NCBI RefSeq assembly: GCF_001544135.1
Contig: NZ_BCPV01000012.1
Coordinates: 1-64,000 of the forward strand
DNA: 64,000 nucleotides
Direction: 5' to 3'
DNA from: Geobacillus zalihae NBRC 101842
Lineage (GTDB): Bacteria; Bacillota; Bacilli; Bacillales; Anoxybacillaceae
Shown: positions 1 to 8,264 of the stretch, in pieces
Layout: the number at the start of each line of letters is the position of its first letter
How positions within the stretch are numbered: the stretch's first letter is position 1
The notes under the pieces: generated by a model
Database searches by the model: none
What the model was told of the DNA's origin: nothing
What the model saw: the letters and a program-made list of their open reading frames with translations, nothing else
Program-made: the position numbers and the translations under genes

Positions 1-290
1 AAATAGACCATCAAGATTCTCCCTGTTGTCGCCGCCTTGATTTTCGCCACGACACTCTCCGCCTGTTCCCGCAGCCCAAAGCGTTCTAAAAGGCCGATGA
101 CAGGCAATGTGGCGATGAACACCGCCATATACCGGTTGGTCGTAAACGCCGTTCCAAACTGTTCAATAATGTCATACAGCGATTGATGAGCGAGCAGTCC
201 TGTCGCCAATCCAGCCGCTGTCACGACAAGAAGCGGATTAATGCGAACAATGAAGCCGATGATGACGATCAACACGCCAATGAGCACCAT
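1..290 (-). CDS. DUF969 family membrane protein (N-terminal part, runs off the left edge)
   Basis: Minus-strand reading from 290 gives a strongly hydrophobic N-terminus beginning MVLIGVLIVIIGFIVRINP and containing TLPVIGLLERFGL, which resembles DUF969 integral membrane proteins of Firmicutes. In that family a DUF979 partner usually follows; it would lie outside this window. The ATG at 290 is preferred because a GGAGAGGAG ribosome site sits just upstream; an in-frame ATG at 335 has no such site. About 96 residues are visible and the rest is cut off. The function of the family is not established; a transport role is only inferred from the membrane topology. Confidence 0.75.
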   Translation of the reverse strand, partial: MVLIGVLIVIIGFIVRINPLLVVTAAGLATGLLAHQSLYDIIEQFGTAFTTNRYMAVFIATLPVIGLLERFGLREQAESVVAKIKAATTGRILMVY

Positions 291-430
291 ATTTCTCTTC
301 TCCTCTCCAAACATCGTATTGACATTGTGGTTCATTCATCTCGCTTCCTTATTTCTTCACTAGCTTTTTCTTCCCCCTTTCTTTCGGTTGTTCCGTATTT
401 CAGAACAATCATTCCAATTTCATCATTTTC

Positions 431-460
431 ATTATATAATTAAGAAAAATCGAAAATCAA
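431..460 (-). promoter_or_regulatory. Sigma-A-like promoter for the DUF969 gene
   Basis: On the minus strand a TTGATT box (460-455) and a TATAAT box (436-431) are separated by 18 bases. The transcript would start near 424 and lead into the gene starting at 290. The rest of the 291-598 gap shows no gene. Confidence 0.5.
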
Positions 461-598
461 TCAATATTTGGGGGAATTTGTCCTCTCTCAACAATGCCGC
501 CGCAGCAACTGAACCGAGCCCCTTTTTATTGCATCCCCTTTCCCTATTTTGTATCATGAATAATTAAGAGAAATTTAGCAGAAAAAGGAGTGCCCGCC

Positions 599-1213
599 AT
601 GACCAAACAACTCCCTCCCGGCCAATTCGAAACCGAAAAATGGCCAATTTTGCATGAGGGCGATGTGTACCAATTCGATGAAGCGACGTGGAATTTCCGA
701 TTGTTCGGCGATGTGAAAGAGGAAGTGTCGCTTTCGTATCAAGAAGTGATGCAGCTGCCGAAGACGGTTTCAACCATCGATATGCATTGTGTCACAACAT
801 GGTCAAAATTCGACACGACGTTTGAAGGCATCGCCTTCCGCGAGTTTTTGCGCTTTGTCGAGCTCGATCCCGACGTGAAATATGTGAAAATTTACGGATA
901 TTTAAACGGCGACCGGTTCGGCTATTCGGCAAACTTGCCGCTTGAAGCGCTGATGGGCGATGATGCCTTGTTTGTCTATCGATGGAAAGACAAGCATCAC
1001 GACTGGCAGGACATCTCGCCGAAGCACGGCTATCCGCTCCGTTTCATTCCGCCGGCGACGTTTTACTTATGGAAAGGGGCGAAATGGGCGTCCGGCATCC
1101 GCTTTATGAAGGAAGATGAGCCGGGCTATTGGGAGGAGCGCGGTTATTCGATGACCGCCAATCCGTTTAAAGAGGAGCGGTTTGCTGAGTGGGTGCCGCG
1201 GATTCGCTTTTGA
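599..1213 (+). CDS. Sulfite-oxidase-like molybdopterin-dependent oxidoreductase (YuiH-like)
   Basis: This 204-residue protein consists of a single oxidoreductase molybdopterin-binding domain of the sulfite oxidase/YedY fold. The segment MHCVTTWSKFD (about residues 63-73) holds the cysteine expected to bind molybdenum, and GYSANLPLEAL and HGYPLRFIPP are typical of the fold. There is no heme or Mo-cofactor dimerisation domain and no Tat signal, so it is probably cytoplasmic, like B. subtilis YuiH. Its substrate is unknown. The start is ATG at 599: AAAGGAG at 584-590 lies 8 bases upstream, while the in-frame GTG at 590 overlaps that site. It appears to be monocistronic and ends in a hairpin. Confidence 0.88.
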   Translation: MTKQLPPGQFETEKWPILHEGDVYQFDEATWNFRLFGDVKEEVSLSYQEVMQLPKTVSTIDMHCVTTWSKFDTTFEGIAFREFLRFVELDPDVKYVKIYGYLNGDRFGYSANLPLEALMGDDALFVYRWKDKHHDWQDISPKHGYPLRFIPPATFYLWKGAKWASGIRFMKEDEPGYWEERGYSMTANPFKEERFAEWVPRIRF

Positions 1214-1220
1214 CAAAAGC

Positions 1221-1259
1221 AAAAGAGGGTGTCCCAAACGCAACGGGACACCCTCTTTT
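1221..1259. terminator. Bidirectional intrinsic terminator at the head of a dispersed repeat
   Basis: AAAAGAGGGTGTCCC and GGGACACCCTCTTTT form a perfect 15-bp stem around a 9-base loop, with A and T tracts on either side. It lies between converging genes. The same hairpin motif recurs in degenerate form near 26455. Confidence 0.8.
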
Positions 1260-1345
1260 ATTACAAGAGGTAGGAACAAATCACTTCGGCGACACGATAT
1301 ATTGTATCTCTCTCAAAGAGAGACGATCTTTTGGGACAGCCTCTT
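1221..1345 (+). repeat. Short interspersed repeat, copy 1 (MITE-like)
   Basis: This 125-base unit has inverted ends: AAAGAGGGTGTCCCAAA on the left and TTTTGGGACAGCCTCTTT on the right (about 1328-1345). The interior is AT-rich and contains GATATATTGTA. Units at 26455-26577 and 26580-26675 share the TTATTAC start, the ATATATTGT core and the TTTTGGGACAGCC end. It contains no ORF. The ends resemble the GAGGCTGTCCCAAAA-type inverted repeats of some Bacillus/Geobacillus insertion sequences, which is from memory and needs a search. Confidence 0.6.
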
Positions 1346-1351
1346 TGATCA

Positions 1352-1936
1352 TCAAGCGGCTTGGCGGGATGCCGCTTGTTTCTCAAGCCAAGCACGAAGA
1401 CGCCAAAAGAGAAGCTGAAATACGATGGCCGCCATCGCTCCTTTGACGGCGTTAAACGGCAAAATCGCCGATACCACCAACGCCTTCGCTTCCGGCGCGC
1501 TCATCTGCGGAGCGCCAAGAAAAAGCGTGTACGCCGGCAGAAAGACGTAGTAGTTGAGCACGCTCATGACGAGCGCCATTGTCACTGTTCCCGCCGCCAA
1601 CCCCAGCAGCAAGCCTTTTTTCGATGCGGCTTTCCGATAAATATAGGAAACCGGCAAAAGGAACGCCACCCCGGCAGTGAAGTTGGCGATCTGGCCGACC
1701 GGAACGCCGGTCGCACTGCCGACAAAAACGTAGTTCAACACGTTTTTCAAGAGTTCGACCGCCACGCCGGCGAGCGGGCCGTACAACAAGGCGGCGATGA
1801 GCGCCGGAATGTCGCTGAAGTCGACAAGCAAAAAGTTCGGAAACGGCGGCAGCGGAAAGTTGAGCATCATGAGCACATGCGCCATGGCGCCCAACACTCC
1901 GATGCCGACAAAGGCGCGGATGGAAATGCGTTTCAT
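1352..1936 (-). CDS. ribU: Riboflavin ECF transporter S component
   Basis: This 194-residue membrane protein has about six hydrophobic segments. The motifs GVLGAMAHVLMMLNFPLPPFP and DFSDIPALIAALLYGP are typical of RibU (YpaA), the substrate-binding subunit that works with the general EcfA/EcfT module encoded elsewhere. Assignment to riboflavin is strengthened by the FMN riboswitch directly upstream. The start at 1936 (MKRISIRAF) has GGAGGAG ten bases upstream. The longer open frame to 2098 runs through the riboswitch terminator and is not coding. FMN is expected to switch expression off. Confidence 0.95.
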   Translation of the reverse strand: MKRISIRAFVGIGVLGAMAHVLMMLNFPLPPFPNFLLVDFSDIPALIAALLYGPLAGVAVELLKNVLNYVFVGSATGVPVGQIANFTAGVAFLLPVSYIYRKAASKKGLLLGLAAGTVTMALVMSVLNYYVFLPAYTLFLGAPQMSAPEAKALVVSAILPFNAVKGAMAAIVFQLLFWRLRAWLEKQAASRQAA

Positions 1937-2001
1937 GCTTGTTCTCCTCCCCTTCTCGTGATTCATCCTCACAAGAAGAAGGCTGCCGCCGCGAGCGCCA
2001 A

Positions 2002-2036
2002 CAAAAACTCCCTTAAACCGAACGAGGCTTAAGGGA
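2002..2036 (-). terminator. FMN riboswitch terminator (expression platform)
   Basis: On the minus strand CTCCCTTAAGCC and GGTTTAAGGGAG pair (2009-2036), followed by a T run at 2008-2002. It lies between the FMN aptamer and the ribU start, as expected for a transcription-terminating switch. Confidence 0.85.
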
Positions 2037-2089
2037 GAAAAAGGGTGTGCGCAACTAGACGTTCGCATGCGCCAAAACGAACGCCGGCA

Positions 2090-2225
2090 AACCTTCATCT
2101 TCTCCCATCCAGACTATACTGTCGGCTCCGGACTCGCACCGGATCCTGCCTTGCGGCTCGCGGGCTGAGAGGCCAAGCGCCTCATCACCGCCGGTCGGGA
2201 ATTTCACCCTGCCCCGAAGATGAAT
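2090..2225 (-). promoter_or_regulatory. FMN riboswitch (RFN element)
   Basis: The minus strand carries the conserved RFN blocks in order: GGGGCAGGGTGAAATTCCCG, ACCGGCGGTGATGAGGC, GGTGCGAGTCCGGAGCCGAC and AGTATAGTCTGGATGGGAGA. These are the hallmark segments of the FMN-sensing RNA found upstream of riboflavin synthesis and transport genes. It is followed by the terminator hairpin and ribU. Confidence 0.97.
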
Positions 2226-2334
2226 CGCTTATACATTTTTATTATTCCGATGAATTTAGTATACAATACCTCTTTTCGTTTGTCTATCATTTTTTCCCAT
2301 ATGTTTTATGTTTGGCGCCTACTCCGCCCACTTG

Positions 2335-3552
2335 TCAATTCTCCTTTGGAAGCATATCCCCCGGCTCGAGCACCGGCGGATGGACGTCCACCGTATCGGC
2401 GTATTTCAGCCCGGTTCCGGTATTTAATACGACGACCGTCTCCCCGTCGCGAATCCAACCGCTCTCGCGCAACGTTCGTGCCGCCGCAAACGCCGCCGCT
2501 CCTTCCGGGCAAATGAACGCCCCTTCGAGTTCGGCTGCCGTCCGCTGTTCAGCCAAAATCGCTTCATCGCCAATGGCAACCGCGCAACCGTCCGTCTCAT
2601 ACACCGCCTCAAGAACAAGAAAGTCGCCAAGCGCTTTCGGCACATTGATGCCAAACGCCACTGTATGGGCGTTCGGCCAAAACTCCGATTCCCGTTTTTT
2701 CTCCTTCCACGCCTTGACGATCGGCGCGCAATGCTCGGCCTGCACAGCGACAAGCCGCGGCATGCGGCCGTCCACCCAGCCGAGCGCCTGCAGTTCTTTG
2801 ATCGCCTTGTAAATGCCGATCAACCCGACGCCGCCGCCGGTCGGATACAAAATGACATCCGGGAGCTGCCACGAGAACTGTTCGGCGATCTCCAGTCCCA
2901 TCGTTTTCTTCCCTTCAATCCGGTACGGTTCTTTCAACGTCGACGCATCGTACCATCCGTATTCGCGGATCGCTTTGGCGACGATTTGCCCGGCATCGCT
3001 AATGAGGCCGTTGACTAAATACAGTTCCGCCCCAGCGATGGCGCATTCCTTTCGCGTCAGTTCCGGTGCATCAACCGGCATGACGACTGTCGCCTGAATG
3101 CCCGCCCGCGCCGCGTATAGCGACCATGCCGCGCCGGCGTTGCCGTTTGTCGGCATGGCGAGTCGTTTGACGCCCAATTCCTTTGCTTTCGAAATCCCAA
3201 CCGCCGCGCCGCGGGCTTTAAACGTCCCGGTCGGAATGACGCCTTCGTCTTTCATATAGAGTGAGTCAATGCCGATATTCCGGCCAAGGCGCGGCATTCG
3301 CACAAGCGGAGTCATTCCTTCCCCTAAAGAGACAATATGTTCAGGATGTTTCACCGGCAATAGCTCATGATACCGCCATAAACTCGGTTCTCGCTCCGCA
3401 AGTGCCTCCCGCTTCACTTCTTGGCGCATCAACTCCAAATCGTACGCGACCAGAAGCGGCGAACCGCATTCGCAAAGTTGATGGATTTGGTCGACATCGT
3501 ATGTACGTTCACACTTCGGACAATACAGATGAGACACGTAGCTGAATGACAT
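2335..3552 (-). CDS. Threonine synthase (zinc-ribbon type)
   Basis: This 405-residue PLP-dependent fold II enzyme would convert O-phosphohomoserine to threonine. The N-terminus has a zinc-ribbon-like CPKC...CEC pattern (residues about 9-31). TGTFKARGA holds the PLP lysine, PTNGNAGAAW the substrate loop and PTGGGVGLIG the phosphate-binding glycines. The start at 3552 (MSFSYVSHLYC) follows GGAAAGGAG; upstream in-frame codons lack a site. It stands alone rather than in a hom-thrC-thrB cluster, so it could be a second copy, and a related activity such as another PLP lyase cannot be excluded. Confidence 0.85.
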   Translation of the reverse strand: MSFSYVSHLYCPKCERTYDVDQIHQLCECGSPLLVAYDLELMRQEVKREALAEREPSLWRYHELLPVKHPEHIVSLGEGMTPLVRMPRLGRNIGIDSLYMKDEGVIPTGTFKARGAAVGISKAKELGVKRLAMPTNGNAGAAWSLYAARAGIQATVVMPVDAPELTRKECAIAGAELYLVNGLISDAGQIVAKAIREYGWYDASTLKEPYRIEGKKTMGLEIAEQFSWQLPDVILYPTGGGVGLIGIYKAIKELQALGWVDGRMPRLVAVQAEHCAPIVKAWKEKKRESEFWPNAHTVAFGINVPKALGDFLVLEAVYETDGCAVAIGDEAILAEQRTAAELEGAFICPEGAAAFAAARTLRESGWIRDGETVVVLNTGTGLKYADTVDVHPPVLEPGDMLPKEN

Positions 3553-3638
3553 GGTTTGGCTTCTCCTTTCCATTTGTTTCATCCGCACGAGGCAGGAAGC
3601 ACCTACTTTCGCGTTTTGGACGAGGCACTGGCCTTTTC

Positions 3639-3648
3639 ATTATACCAT
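3639..3648 (-). promoter_or_regulatory. Extended -10 promoter for the threonine synthase gene
   Basis: The minus strand reads TGGTATAAT, with TATAAT at 3644-3639 preceded by the TG of an extended -10. No good -35 box is seen. It points towards the gene starting at 3552. Confidence 0.45.
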
Positions 3649-3740
3649 AACCGTCCTCTGCCACCGGCGCCTGTAATGGCAGCGTCCGTACGCCAACTTT
3701 GGGGCATCATAGCGCCAAGTAGGAAAGGTCCCCCCTCTTT

Positions 3741-3770
3741 TTTACCGTTTGAAGCCGCATATGGTAAAAT
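3741..3770 (+). promoter_or_regulatory. Putative sigma-A promoter for pepT
   Basis: TTTACC (3741-3746) and TAAAAT (3765-3770) are separated by 18 bases and lie about 85 bases before the pepT start. Confidence 0.4.
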
Positions 3771-3855
3771 AAAACGGAAACCGCCTCTTTTTTCTCACTG
3801 CATCGGCGGAATGATTCGTTGATCCAGAAAAACTTATACATAAGGAGATGAACCA

Positions 3856-5091
3856 ATGAAACAGGAACTCATCGAACGCTTCATCTGCTACGCGAAAGTC
3901 AACACTCAATCCGACCCAAACAGCCATACGTGCCCATCGACTTCGGGACAGTGGGAGCTGGCGAGAATGCTCGTCGAAGAGCTGAAGTCGATCGGCATGG
4001 AAGATGTGACGATCGATGACAACGGCTACGTGATGGCGACGTTGCCGGCCAATACGGACAAAAACGTGCCAGTGATTGGCTTTTTGGCTCATATGGACAC
4101 CGCTCCGGAGTTTACGGGAGCCAACGTCAACCCGCAAATCATCGAACAGTACGACGGCGGGGACATCGTGTTAAACAAAGAACAAGGCATCATCTTGTCG
4201 CCAAACGATTTCCCGGAGCTCGCTCACTACCAAGGGCATACGCTCATCACGACCGATGGGACGACGCTGCTTGGCGCCGATGATAAAGCCGGAATCGCCG
4301 AAATTATGACCGCGATGAACTATCTCATTCAACACCCGGAAATCAAGCACGGCAAAGTGCGCGTCGCCTTTACGCCGGATGAGGAAATTGGCCGCGGGCC
4401 GCATAAATTTGACGTTGCCAAATTCGGCGCCCAATTTGCCTACACGGTCGACGGCGGGCCGCTGGGCGAATTGGAGTATGAAAGCTTTAACGCTGCCGAA
4501 GCGAAAATCACGATCAAAGGAAAAAACGTCCATCCGGGCACAGCGAAAGGAAAAATGATCAACTCGATCAAAATCGCCATGGAGTTCGAGCAGCAGTTGC
4601 CAGCCGATGAGGCGCCTGAGCATACGGAAGGATATGAAGGGTTTTACCATTTGCTTTCGTTCCAAGGCAGTGTAGAGGAAACGAAGCTTCACTACATCAT
4701 CCGCGACTTTGACCGCGAACAGTTCGAGGCTCGCAAAGCGAAAATGAAAGAGATCGCGGCTTCGCTTGCGCAAAAATATGGAAACGACCGAATCACGCTC
4801 GAAATCAACGATCAATACTACAACATGCGCGAAAAAATCGAGCCGGTGCGCCACATTGTTGACATCGCCCACGAAGCGATGACGAACTTGGGCATTGAAC
4901 CAAAGGTGAAACCGATCCGCGGCGGTACAGACGGGTCGCAGCTCTCCTACATGGGGCTGCCGACGCCGAACCTTTTCGCCGGCGGCGAAAACTTCCACGG
5001 CCGCTACGAATACATTTCCGCCGACAATATGGTGAAAGCGGCCGAAGTGATCGTGGAGATCATCAAGCTGTTCGAGCAAAAAACTTCCTAA
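3856..5091 (+). CDS. pepT: Peptidase T (tripeptide aminopeptidase)
   Basis: This 411-residue cytoplasmic M20-family dizinc aminopeptidase removes N-terminal residues from tripeptides. The metal-site motifs are in order: [12 protein letters not shown] (His and Asp), [13 protein letters not shown] (bridging Asp), [10 protein letters not shown] (catalytic Glu pair), [13 protein letters not shown], and the C-terminal [11 protein letters not shown] with the last metal His. Length matches the family. The ATG follows AAGGAGATGAACC. It is followed directly by a hairpin shared with the converging nucleotidase gene. Confidence 0.97.
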   Translation: MKQELIERFICYAKVNTQSDPNSHTCPSTSGQWELARMLVEELKSIGMEDVTIDDNGYVMATLPANTDKNVPVIGFLAHMDTAPEFTGANVNPQIIEQYDGGDIVLNKEQGIILSPNDFPELAHYQGHTLITTDGTTLLGADDKAGIAEIMTAMNYLIQHPEIKHGKVRVAFTPDEEIGRGPHKFDVAKFGAQFAYTVDGGPLGELEYESFNAAEAKITIKGKNVHPGTAKGKMINSIKIAMEFEQQLPADEAPEHTEGYEGFYHLLSFQGSVEETKLHYIIRDFDREQFEARKAKMKEIAASLAQKYGNDRITLEINDQYYNMREKIEPVRHIVDIAHEAMTNLGIEPKVKPIRGGTDGSQLSYMGLPTPNLFAGGENFHGRYEYISADNMVKAAEVIVEIIKLFEQKTS

Positions 5092-5097
5092 AGCCAA

Positions 5098-5130
5098 AAG
5101 GGAGCCGATGGTTTTCGGCATCCCTTTTTC
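5098..5130. terminator. Bidirectional terminator between pepT and the nucleotidase gene
   Basis: AAAGGGAGCCGA and TCGGCATCCCTTTTT pair with one bulged base around a short loop, flanked by an A run and a T run, between converging genes. Confidence 0.7.
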
Positions 5131-5158
5131 GCTTCTAAAAACATCATAATTGTTCCGC

Positions 5159-6781
5159 CTATTGCAGTTTTGTGATCCGCCCTTCGATTTGTGCCGAAAA
5201 CGGCTGTGACAACTGGCGGATGTAAGTGACAAGTGCATCCAAATCGACCGGGCCGACCTCGCGGTTTGTCCCATGCGTCAACACCGTGAACCCATCGCCG
5301 CCGTCGGCGAGAAAGCTGTTGACCGTCACCGTGTACTCGGCGTCCGGTTTTAGCGGTGTCCCATCAGGAAGCTGAATGTCAATGACTTTTTCTCCGACCG
5401 GCCTGCTGGCGCTCCATGTATAGCGGAGGCCGGAGATTTGCAGCATGCGCGTTTGGGTTGGCTGCCATTGTTGATTCAAAAGCTGGCGGATTTGCGCGCC
5501 GGTGAGCGTCATTTTCACGAGCTGGTTGTTGAACGGCTGAACGTTGTACAATTCGCCCCACGTCACTTCGCCTTGTTCAATATCGGCGCGAATGCCGCCC
5601 GGGTTCATAAAGGCAAAATCGGTTTTCATCGCCGCCCGCTGGGCATCGGCGATCAAATTGCCCAAGGCGGACTCGCCGCTTTCGTTTTGTTCATCGGTGA
5701 TCGTTTCGGCTGCTGTGCCGACGACTTGATTGACAAGCGGCGCCACTTTCGCTTCATATTTTTCGACGAGGGCACGGATTTCCGGGTCCGGAGTGATGCC
5801 GTCATGATAGGTCGTCACGATCTCCGCTTTTTTGGCGACGACGTCTTTCGTGCGCGGGTCGATTTTCAAATCGACATCAGAAAACGCCGTGCCGTACGAA
5901 TACGACTGAACGAGCAGCTTGCCGTCCACAACCGCATTTAAATAGGCATGGTTATGACCGGCGAAAATCACATCGACTTCATCATCGACATTTTTGGCGA
6001 TATCGACAATTTCCCCGCTTGCGTTTGTCCCATCCGGATTGGATACGCCTGGGTTATGGGCGAGAACGACGATCGTTTGCACTCCTTTTTTCTTCAGTTC
6101 CCGGACCGCTTTGTTAATCGCTGTTGCTTCATCGATGAACTTGACTCCCGCGACGCCGCTTGGCGTCACAATCGTTGGTGTTTCCGTGAGCGTGACGCCG
6201 ATCAATCCGATCGGCATGCCGTTGACCCGCTTAATCACATATGGCGGGAGAATCGGCTTTCCTGTTTGCGCATCAACGACGTTGGCGCTCACGTACGGAA
6301 AATCTGCTCCGGCGAAATCGCCGGTCGCCGGGTGGTATCCGCCATGGATCAAGCGGAGCATTTCCGCTACTCCTTCATCAAACTCATGGTTGCCAAGGGT
6401 GCCGACGTCAAAGCCGAGCTTATTGAGCACTTCGATCGTCGGCTCGTCCTGCAGCAACGCCGATACCGGCGGGCTGGCGCCAACCGCATCGCCGGCATGG
6501 ACGAGCAGCGTATTTTTGTTTTCCGCCTCCCGCTGTTTCAAATAAGCGGCCAAATAATCAGCCCGTCCGACTTCCCGCCCGCCGACTTTTCTCGTCACAT
6601 TCAACTGACCGTGGAAGTCGTTAATGCCTAACAGCTGCACCTCAATATAACGGTGCGAGGAAGCAGGCGGCTTCCCCTTGCTTTTCCCGTTCCCTGCCGC
6701 CCCAACTGGAACTGCGGCCAGCACCGCTGCAGCAGCCAATGCGGATAGCACCCGTCTTCCCCATCGTTTGGAATTCTTCAT
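5159..6781 (-). CDS. Secreted 5'-nucleotidase / metallophosphoesterase
   Basis: This 540-residue protein begins with a Sec signal peptide (MKNSKRWGRRVLSALAAAAV..., cleavage near GAAG). The N-terminal calcineurin-like domain shows the dimetal motifs LLGINDFHGQL, LVHAGDAVG, LGNHEFDEG, VLAHNPG and FAGHNHAYLN. The C-terminal 5'-nucleotidase domain includes NPGGIRADIEQGEVTWGEL and FLADGGDGF. It probably hydrolyses extracellular nucleotides to recover nucleoside and phosphate; the exact substrate is unproven. No LPXTG sorting signal is seen. GAAAGGGG precedes the ATG. Confidence 0.92.
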   Translation of the reverse strand: MKNSKRWGRRVLSALAAAAVLAAVPVGAAGNGKSKGKPPASSHRYIEVQLLGINDFHGQLNVTRKVGGREVGRADYLAAYLKQREAENKNTLLVHAGDAVGASPPVSALLQDEPTIEVLNKLGFDVGTLGNHEFDEGVAEMLRLIHGGYHPATGDFAGADFPYVSANVVDAQTGKPILPPYVIKRVNGMPIGLIGVTLTETPTIVTPSGVAGVKFIDEATAINKAVRELKKKGVQTIVVLAHNPGVSNPDGTNASGEIVDIAKNVDDEVDVIFAGHNHAYLNAVVDGKLLVQSYSYGTAFSDVDLKIDPRTKDVVAKKAEIVTTYHDGITPDPEIRALVEKYEAKVAPLVNQVVGTAAETITDEQNESGESALGNLIADAQRAAMKTDFAFMNPGGIRADIEQGEVTWGELYNVQPFNNQLVKMTLTGAQIRQLLNQQWQPTQTRMLQISGLRYTWSASRPVGEKVIDIQLPDGTPLKPDAEYTVTVNSFLADGGDGFTVLTHGTNREVGPVDLDALVTYIRQLSQPFSAQIEGRITKLQ

Positions 6782-6914
6782 TCCCGGTTCCCCTTTCTCT
6801 CGCCTTCTCGTTCACTCCCATTATATCCTTGCGAGTCCATACAATGATAGAGAAGAAAGGATGATTTTTCGTAAATATTTTGTAAATTCACAACTGACTG
6901 TTGAGAACAACAGA

Positions 6915-6962
6915 AACAAAAAAAGACCGCCCGATAGAGTCTGTTGATCGGACAGTCTTTCC
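6915..6962 (-). terminator. Intrinsic terminator after the OsmC gene
   Basis: On the minus strand AAAGACTGTCCGAT and ATCGGGCGGTCTTT form an imperfect stem followed by a T run. It lies about 80 bases past the stop of the OsmC-like gene. Confidence 0.6.
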
Positions 6963-7041
6963 CTTTTAGCTCGGTGGACAGCCAGCGTCATTCGGCGCTA
7001 TGCCACGCGAAACGGCCATGAACGTCAAGCCCTTCTCCTTG

Positions 7042-7470
7042 TTAGATCGTCTCCTTCCCGCGCACGCCGTTGATCGAATAGCTCGCTGTAATGGCGGCAT
7101 TTAACGAATGGGAAACGGAACAATATTTTTCTTTTGACAACCGAATGGCGCGGACGACCTTGTCTTCCGGCAAATCGCCTTCGAGCGCGTAATGAATATG
7201 AATCTCTGTAAACCGCTTTGGGTGGTCATCGGCGCGCGTTCCTTCGACTTCCATCGAAAACGCGCGGACATCAAGCCGCATTTTCCGCAAGATCAAAACG
7301 ATGTCAATGCCGGTGCAGCCGGCTAAGGCGTGAAGCAAAAGCTCCATCGGCCGAGCGCCTGAATCGTTGCCGCCGACGTCTTTGGCCGCGTCGATCGGAA
7401 TGGTGACACCGGAAGCGCTTTGGCCGCTGAATGACATGTTTCCGTTCCATACAACCGTCGTTTTCATCAT
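7042..7470 (-). CDS. OsmC family peroxiredoxin-like protein
   Basis: This protein is 142 residues long, the usual size for OsmC/Ohr proteins. The two conserved cysteines are visible in LAGCTGIDIVLILRKM and KYCSVSHSLN. The arrangement is closer to the OsmC/YhfA branch than to Ohr, so thiol-dependent reduction of peroxides is likely but the substrate is not settled. Two ATGs (7470, 7467) follow AAAGGAGCGACC; either may be used. It is divergent from plsY. Confidence 0.85.
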   Translation of the reverse strand: MMKTTVVWNGNMSFSGQSASGVTIPIDAAKDVGGNDSGARPMELLLHALAGCTGIDIVLILRKMRLDVRAFSMEVEGTRADDHPKRFTEIHIHYALEGDLPEDKVVRAIRLSKEKYCSVSHSLNAAITASYSINGVRGKETI

Positions 7471-7642
7471 GGTCGCTCCTTTCTCATCGGTCCGGGGTCG
7501 GACGGACGTTCCGACAGCCCGTTTCTTCTTTTCAGTTTAGCGGCTATGTCCTTGAAATGCAAAATTCCTGTCTACCGTTTTCGCTCATGCATGTTAAAAT
7601 AGAAACATGCACAAACTTGTTGAGTAAAGGGTGTTTGATTCG

Positions 7643-8236
7643 ATGACCGCACTCATTTTGCTTCTTGCTTATCTTCTCGGCTCGATTCCGTTTGGCCTTC
7701 TTGTCGGGAAAATCGGCTACGGGATCGACATCCGCGAACATGGAAGCGGCAATCTTGGGGGAACAAACACGTTCCGCGTGCTTGGGGCGAAAGCGGGAAC
7801 GATCGTCATTGTCGGCGATATGCTAAAAGGGACGCTGGCGGCGAGCTTGCCGATGCTTTTTTCCGTCCCCGTGCATCCGCTTTTGGCCGGGGCGGTGGCA
7901 GTTGTCGGCCATATGTATCCGGTGTTCGCCAAGTTCCGCGGCGGCAAGGCGGTGGCGACATCGGGCGGGGTGATGCTGTTTTATTCGCCGTTGTTCTTTT
8001 TGTCGCTCATCGCCGTGTTTCTTGTCGTCTTGGCTGTTTCACGCTACGTCTCCCTGTCATCGATGGCCGCGGCGCTGTATGCGGTCGTGTACACCGTCTT
8101 TTTCACTGACGACATTCCATTGACGGTGGCAGTGTTGTTGCTGGCTTCGTTTATCTTTTATCGTCATCGTGCCAACATCAAGCGCATCTTGAACAAAACG
8201 GAGCCAAAAGTGAAATGGCCAGGCAAACGCTCATGA
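7643..8236 (+). CDS. plsY: Acyl-phosphate glycerol-3-phosphate acyltransferase
   Basis: This 197-residue, five-segment membrane enzyme moves an acyl group from acyl-phosphate to glycerol-3-phosphate, the first step of phospholipid synthesis in Firmicutes. The three family motifs are present: [16 protein letters not shown], a lysine-glycine loop near [10 protein letters not shown], and [24 protein letters not shown] 7643 gives the usual [15 protein letters not shown] start, with AAAGGGTG upstream; the in-frame GTG at 7631 overlaps that site. It is followed after 28 bases by the rRNA methyltransferase gene. Confidence 0.96.
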   Translation: MTALILLLAYLLGSIPFGLLVGKIGYGIDIREHGSGNLGGTNTFRVLGAKAGTIVIVGDMLKGTLAASLPMLFSVPVHPLLAGAVAVVGHMYPVFAKFRGGKAVATSGGVMLFYSPLFFLSLIAVFLVVLAVSRYVSLSSMAAALYAVVYTVFFTDDIPLTVAVLLLASFIFYRHRANIKRILNKTEPKVKWPGKRS

Positions 8237-8264
8237 CGACGGACGGAGAAAGGAGTTTGTTGCG

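Noticed and set aside
1352-2098. Long N-terminal extension of RibU (248 codons)
   Set aside because: The extension would be encoded by the FMN riboswitch terminator region; the ATG at 1936 has a proper ribosome site.
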